From NCBI GenBank assembly GCA_049515175.1, contig JBEKUI010000030.1:1-24769 (forward strand): a stretch of DNA of 24,769 bases. The letters run 5' to 3'. The notes under the pieces were generated by a model, which saw nothing but the letters and a program-made list of their open reading frames with translations, had not been told where the DNA came from and searched no databases. The translations under genes were made by a program, and so were the position numbers. This document shows, piece after piece, positions 22,438-24,769 of this stretch (position 1 is the stretch's first letter; each line of letters opens with the position of its first letter). This DNA comes from JACQNR01 sp049515175 (GTDB lineage: Bacteria; Acidobacteriota; Terriglobia; UBA7540).

Positions 22438-23322
22438 ATGGTTGGCCGCACCTTGCTTCCGCTATCCCCCGTTGACTTTATCCATCCCCGGACCTATCCT
22501 CGCAGGCCAGAAACACTACCTAGGAAACCTCCTGTGACTATCGCCATTGGCTTGCTCTCTGAGGACGGGATTGTATTGGCTTCCGACACTAAGTACAGAA
22601 CGAACGGAAACGTCCAGTACGGGGAGAAAATATACCCCCTCCAAGTTCGTCCTTGGTTGAGAGTCGTCGTGGCTGGAGCGGGGCCGGTCGGGTTTATTCG
22701 TGCAGCCTCACAAAAAATCGAGGACGCCTTACCCCATAAGCACGTTTCCCTTTCGGGGATCAGCGCGATTATCGAAACAACCAACAAGAACTTCTACGAG
22801 CAGTACGTCATTGCAAACCGTCAGTCCGCAGCACTCCCAAACTATGGGCTACTCGTAGGCATATTCCACAAGCCTGATGGCTTTATCCTCTTGCACACAA
22901 CCGAAAATTCAACCGCGAAAGTAGATGACATCGAACCCGAAGGTACCGGTGGAATCGTTGCCGAACCTTACAAGTCGCTGTGGAGAGAAGAGATGCCGAC
23001 CTTCGAGGCCGAACTTGCTGCGATTTTCATGGTCAAACACGCTAAAACTTATGACGCGGACAACTGTGGAGGGGATACGAGGGTATTTACCCTGGTCAGT
23101 CATGAGATTTTGACAAGACTCGAAGATGGGTACATCGACTTGGCGGAACGCTATTTTACCGAGTTCAATGAACTCTCGCTTCAAATGTTGTTACCTAGCC
23201 AAACGGGAGAGATGGACAAGGAATTGTTTGATGGGGATCTAAAAGGGATCGTGGAGAAGCTACAACATTACCGGGACGACCTTAACCGCTATCGCCCGCA
23301 CGCTTACCGGATCGTTCCTTAG
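22438..23322 (+). CDS. Proteasome-like Ntn hydrolase
   Basis: 294 residues from ATG 22438 (GGAGG 5 nt upstream). From Thr34 the sequence TIAIGLLSEDGIVLASDTKY follows the start of proteasome beta/HslV subunits: a candidate Thr nucleophile, Asp50 at the Asp17 position and Lys64 near the Lys33 position (GEKIYPL). The next strand VVVAGAGPVGFIRAASQKIED matches the proteasome IAGFAG-type strand and following helix. This family self-activates at an N-terminal Thr. Residues 1-33 would therefore be a propeptide, or translation may begin at GTG 22534, which codes Met directly before that Thr and has AGGAAA 6 nt upstream. About 110 C-terminal residues (from HAKTYDADNCGG on) are unassigned. No ATPase, alpha subunit or Pup gene is near. 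The gene is more AT-rich than its neighbours and overlaps the convergent gene at 23282 by 41 bp. Confidence 0.72.
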   Translation: MVGRTLLPLSPVDFIHPRTYPRRPETLPRKPPVTIAIGLLSEDGIVLASDTKYRTNGNVQYGEKIYPLQVRPWLRVVVAGAGPVGFIRAASQKIEDALPHKHVSLSGISAIIETTNKNFYEQYVIANRQSAALPNYGLLVGIFHKPDGFILLHTTENSTAKVDDIEPEGTGGIVAEPYKSLWREEMPTFEAELAAIFMVKHAKTYDADNCGGDTRVFTLVSHEILTRLEDGYIDLAERYFTEFNELSLQMLLPSQTGEMDKELFDGDLKGIVEKLQHYRDDLNRYRPHAYRIVP

Positions 23323-23479
23323 TTTGCCGATCCCACCTCGCCGTGACCGCCCTGCGCGCCGACTCACTCCGCTGCTCAGGCGTCATAGCCGCTGCCCTGG
23401 CGGGACCGCCTTTCAGACCACCCTTGCGACCGAGTTTGGAAAGGTATTGCCGGAATTCCGGTGGGAGTTTCTTGGCCAT
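23282..23479 (-). CDS. Small basic KGG/ARW-type protein
   Basis: A 65-residue basic protein: AKKLPPEFRQYLSKLGRKGG, then LKGGPARAAAMTPEQRSESA and ARRAVTARWDRQ. The GRKGG...MTPEQR...ARKA..ARW plan is shared by many short proteins of unknown role in mobile and accessory regions. Basic charge suggests nucleic-acid binding. The gene has a near-consensus promoter (23486-23513) with the -10 box only 6 nt before ATG 23479, so it is probably leaderless. Its 3' end overlaps the Ntn-hydrolase gene on the other strand by 41 bp. It may regulate the shared promoter region with the direct repeats; that is inference. Confidence 0.75.
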   Translation of the reverse strand: MAKKLPPEFRQYLSKLGRKGGLKGGPARAAAMTPEQRSESARRAVTARWDRQTKERSGKRAGDSG

Positions 23480-23485
23480 GCCCTC

Positions 23486-23513
23486 ATTATACGTGACCGG
23501 CTCCAGAAGTCAA
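23486..23513 (-). promoter_or_regulatory. Near-consensus promoter of the small KGG/ARW gene
   Basis: On the minus strand TTGACT (23508-23513) and a perfect TATAAT (23486-23491) are 16 bp apart. The ATG follows the -10 box by 6 nt. This is one of the strongest promoters visible in the window. Confidence 0.7.
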
Positions 23514-23544
23514 GAGGATTTTCCTTGACATACGTGAGCGGCTC
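23489..23544 (+). repeat. Direct repeat ATACGTGA[C/G]CGGCTC inside both divergent promoters
   Basis: The copies at 23489-23503 and 23530-23544 share 14 of 15 bases and are 41 bp apart, about four helical turns. The first lies in the -10/spacer region of the minus promoter, the second in the spacer of the plus promoter. This is the expected layout for a shared operator, though a local duplication is also possible. Confidence 0.6.
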
Positions 23545-23553
23545 TGCTATAAG
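23525..23553 (+). promoter_or_regulatory. Strong promoter of the transposase operon
   Basis: A perfect TTGACA (23525-23530) and TATAAG (23548-23553) with 17-bp spacing. Transcription would start near 23560, giving a leader of about 120 nt before the ATG at 23682 that contains a stable hairpin and a short open frame. Such strength is unusual for a transposase gene. Confidence 0.7.
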
Positions 23554-23570
23554 CAGGGAGACACAATAAA

Positions 23571-23601
23571 GCCCCGCCTGAGCGCGAACTCAGAGCGGGG
23601 C
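23571..23601. terminator. Stable hairpin at the 5' end of the transposase transcript
   Basis: GCCCCGC-CTGAG (23571-23582) pairs with CTCAG-A-GCGGGGC (23589-23601), a 12-bp stem with one bulged A and loop CGCGAA. On the minus strand it is followed by TTTATTGTG, so it may stop antisense transcription entering from the right. On the plus strand it forms within about 10 nt of the transcript start and could protect the RNA or control translation. Confidence 0.5.
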
Positions 23602-23628
23602 CGAAATCAGCACGCGGGGTTAGCCGCG

Positions 23629-23685
23629 ATGCCGACCATCAGTCGCATTATCGGCTCGCCTCGCGGGAAAGGCAAGCCGAAATGA
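23629..23685 (+). CDS. Possible 18-aa leader peptide coupled to the transposase
   Basis: ATG 23629 opens an 18-codon frame, MPTISRIIGSPRGKGKPK, whose TGA overlaps the transposase ATG as ATGA. This is a classic coupling arrangement. The ribosome site (GGGG about 9 nt upstream) is only fair, and such short frames occur by chance, so coding is uncertain. It is very basic. Confidence 0.35.
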   Translation: MPTISRIIGSPRGKGKPK

Positions 23686-24503
23686 ACATCCTGCCCATCG
23701 AGAAGCAAGTCCAAATTGCCAGTGGGCTGATAGAGGGTTGCTCGATCAGGGCGACCGCTCGAATGGTCGGAGTAGAGCATAAGACCGTCATGCGGACTCT
23801 ACTGCGGATCGGCGAACGCTGTGCTGCCCTGTTGGACAGAACAATCCGGCGCGTGCCCGCTCGTCGTGTCCAAGTGGACGAAATCTGGACGTACATCTTT
23901 AAGAAGCAGGCCCGCATCACTGACGACGATCCGCCCGAACGAGGCGACCAGTACGTATTCATCGGCATGGACGCTGACACGAAGCTGGTGATCTCCCACC
24001 TCATCGGCAAGCGGGATGCAGCGACCGCGTTCTATCTGATCTCCGACCTCAAAGACCGGTTGGCCTACCGCGTCCAACTCACCACAGACGGCTTCCGCCC
24101 TTACCTGAATGCTGTCGAAGACAACTTTGGCGCAGACGTGGACTACGCTATGTTGGTCAAGGTGTACGGCACTGAGGAGCGGGAAGAAGGAGCGCCGGAG
24201 TGGTACGGGCCTCCCAGGGTTATAGCTGCCATGCCGACACCTATCACCGGAAAGCCCCAACTACGCTACATTTCAACGTCCTACATCGAGCGCCAGAACC
24301 TTACAATCCGAATGCAGGCGCGAAGGTTCACGCGGCTGACGAATGCCTTCAGCAAGAAACTGGCTAACCTCAAAGCCCAAGTTGCGCTACACTTCGCCCA
24401 TTACAACTTCGTGAGAATTCACCAGACGTTGAGGGTCACGCCGGCAATGGCGGCGGGGATCACCGACCACCTGTGGGGATTGGACGACCTAGTGCTAGCT
24501 TGA
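23682..24503 (+). CDS. IS1-type DDE transposase
   Basis: A 273-residue protein. An N-terminal helix-turn-helix lies at about 16-45 (GCSIRATARMVGVEHKTVMR). A DDE catalytic domain follows with Asp66 (VQVDEIW), Asp136 (LTTDGFRPY) and Glu203 (SYIERQNLTIRMQ). The C-terminus reads HFAHYNFVRIHQTLRVTPAM, typical of a common branch of IS1-family transposases that lacks the InsA/InsB frameshift arrangement. All catalytic residues are present, so it may be active. I cannot find terminal inverted repeats or a target duplication around it, which fits the impression that this branch often occurs as single genes rather than full insertion sequences. The ATG at 23682 has AAAGG about 9 nt upstream, and a small membrane-protein gene follows 15 nt after the stop. 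Confidence 0.9.
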   Translation: MNILPIEKQVQIASGLIEGCSIRATARMVGVEHKTVMRTLLRIGERCAALLDRTIRRVPARRVQVDEIWTYIFKKQARITDDDPPERGDQYVFIGMDADTKLVISHLIGKRDAATAFYLISDLKDRLAYRVQLTTDGFRPYLNAVEDNFGADVDYAMLVKVYGTEEREEGAPEWYGPPRVIAAMPTPITGKPQLRYISTSYIERQNLTIRMQARRFTRLTNAFSKKLANLKAQVALHFAHYNFVRIHQTLRVTPAMAAGITDHLWGLDDLVLA

Positions 24504-24518
24504 TCGACCGGAGGAAAC

Positions 24519-24707
24519 ATGATCCCAACTATCATCACCGTTTGGGTGTGCGTCACCTGCATCTCGTCGGCTACTTACTTGGTCGTCGAGTTGTATCGGT
24601 TCGTGAAAAGGAAGCTCGTCAAAGAGCCAGAACCCGAAAGGCCGCAGACAACTTTCAGCCTCGTTGACCTTCCCGAGTATCGGGAACCCACAAAGAAGAG
24701 TCTGTGA
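24519..24707 (+). CDS. Small single-pass membrane protein downstream of the transposase
   Basis: A 62-residue protein with an N-terminal hydrophobic segment (TIITVWVCVTCISSATYLVV, about residues 4-23). A basic stretch RFVKRKLVK and a charged tail with PEPERPQ and LPEYREPTKKSL follow. The basic residues right after the segment predict a cytoplasmic C-terminus. A strong GGAGG (24510-24514) is 4 nt before ATG 24519, only 15 nt after the transposase stop, so the two are co-transcribed. No family is recognised. Membrane proteins are not normal transposition partners, which makes the linkage notable. Confidence 0.7.
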   Translation: MIPTIITVWVCVTCISSATYLVVELYRFVKRKLVKEPEPERPQTTFSLVDLPEYREPTKKSL

Positions 24708-24741
24708 TCGACACCTCACATTTCCTTCTATTTTGACGCTA

Positions 24742-24762
24742 GCTCGACTTTGCCAATCGAGC
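24742..24762. repeat. Short inverted repeat at the right edge
   Basis: GCTCGA (24742-24747) and TCGAGC (24757-24762) are 6-bp arms with a 9-nt loop, 35 bp after the small membrane-protein gene. It may be a weak stop signal or part of a site continuing beyond the window. Confidence 0.3.
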
Positions 24763-24769
24763 GTAGAAT

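Noticed and set aside
22438..23322. Idea that this gene is a canonical HslV or 20S proteasome subunit
   Set aside because: No hslU, alpha subunit or Pup-system gene is adjacent, and the C-terminal third does not follow either family.
23480..24769. Search for terminal inverted repeats and target duplication of an IS around the transposase
   Set aside because: No matching ends were found by eye; the 15-bp repeats at 23489 and 23530 are direct and both upstream.
1..24769. CRISPR array, rRNA or tRNA genes
   Set aside because: No regularly spaced repeats and no RNA gene signatures were seen on either strand.

Overview
The window looks like a chromosomal stretch of an Acidobacteriota-type bacterium, though no rRNA or marker gene is present to prove this. 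The signs are GC-rich coding DNA, PknB-type kinases fused to a TolB/FlgO-like domain and TPRs, an MglA-type GTPase, Tat-exported Gfo/Idh/MocA proteins, and REP-like palindromes. Both strands are densely coded. No rRNA, tRNA or CRISPR array was found.

Layout. 1-760: the 3' end of a TPR protein (probably the tail of a kinase), then a second kinase gene broken after about 65 codons that carries a perfect palindrome in frame. 837-1919: a membrane-anchored ankyrin-repeat protein of different base composition. 2049-4046 (-): a large B12-binding-type radical SAM protein. 4547-8146: an intact kinase/TPR protein, an unrecognised 196-aa protein and an MglA GTPase with its own palindrome-bearing promoter. 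8257-9735 (-): a second B12-binding radical SAM protein (DUF4070/HpnP-like). 10102-11337: a polytopic membrane protein and a JAB/JAMM metalloprotease-like protein. 11447-18459: a divergent catabolic locus. On the minus strand are a secreted ceramidase-like hydrolase, a Tat-exported Gfo/Idh/MocA protein, a small PF06541-like membrane protein and a second secreted Gfo/Idh/MocA protein. On the plus strand are a UroD/MtaA-type protein and a Tat-exported GH109-like glycosidase. 18571-19926 (-): an exported class C beta-lactamase-family serine hydrolase. 20266-21204: an exported glycine-zipper protein. 21240-22081: a DUF2442 protein and a Phd-RelE-type toxin-antitoxin pair. 22438-24707: an accessory segment with a proteasome-like Ntn hydrolase, a small KGG/ARW protein, an IS1-type transposase and a small membrane protein.

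How the genes work together. The 11447-18459 locus reads as export-coupled breakdown of a glycosylated or acylated substrate: an amidase-like ceramidase fold, a GH109-like NAD-dependent glycosidase and accessory oxidoreductases. A zinc methyltransferase-like UroD protein is attached to the same locus. The kinase, unknown protein and MglA form a plausible signalling group. The right-hand segment is the best candidate for something undescribed. Its Ntn hydrolase matches the proteasome/HslV N-terminal pattern (Thr, Asp at +16, Lys at +30). Next to it is a compact divergent promoter pair with a 15-bp direct repeat inside both promoters, which drives the small KGG protein one way and the transposase plus membrane-protein operon the other. 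Several accessory genes have a -10 box only 6-7 nt before the start codon and look leaderless.
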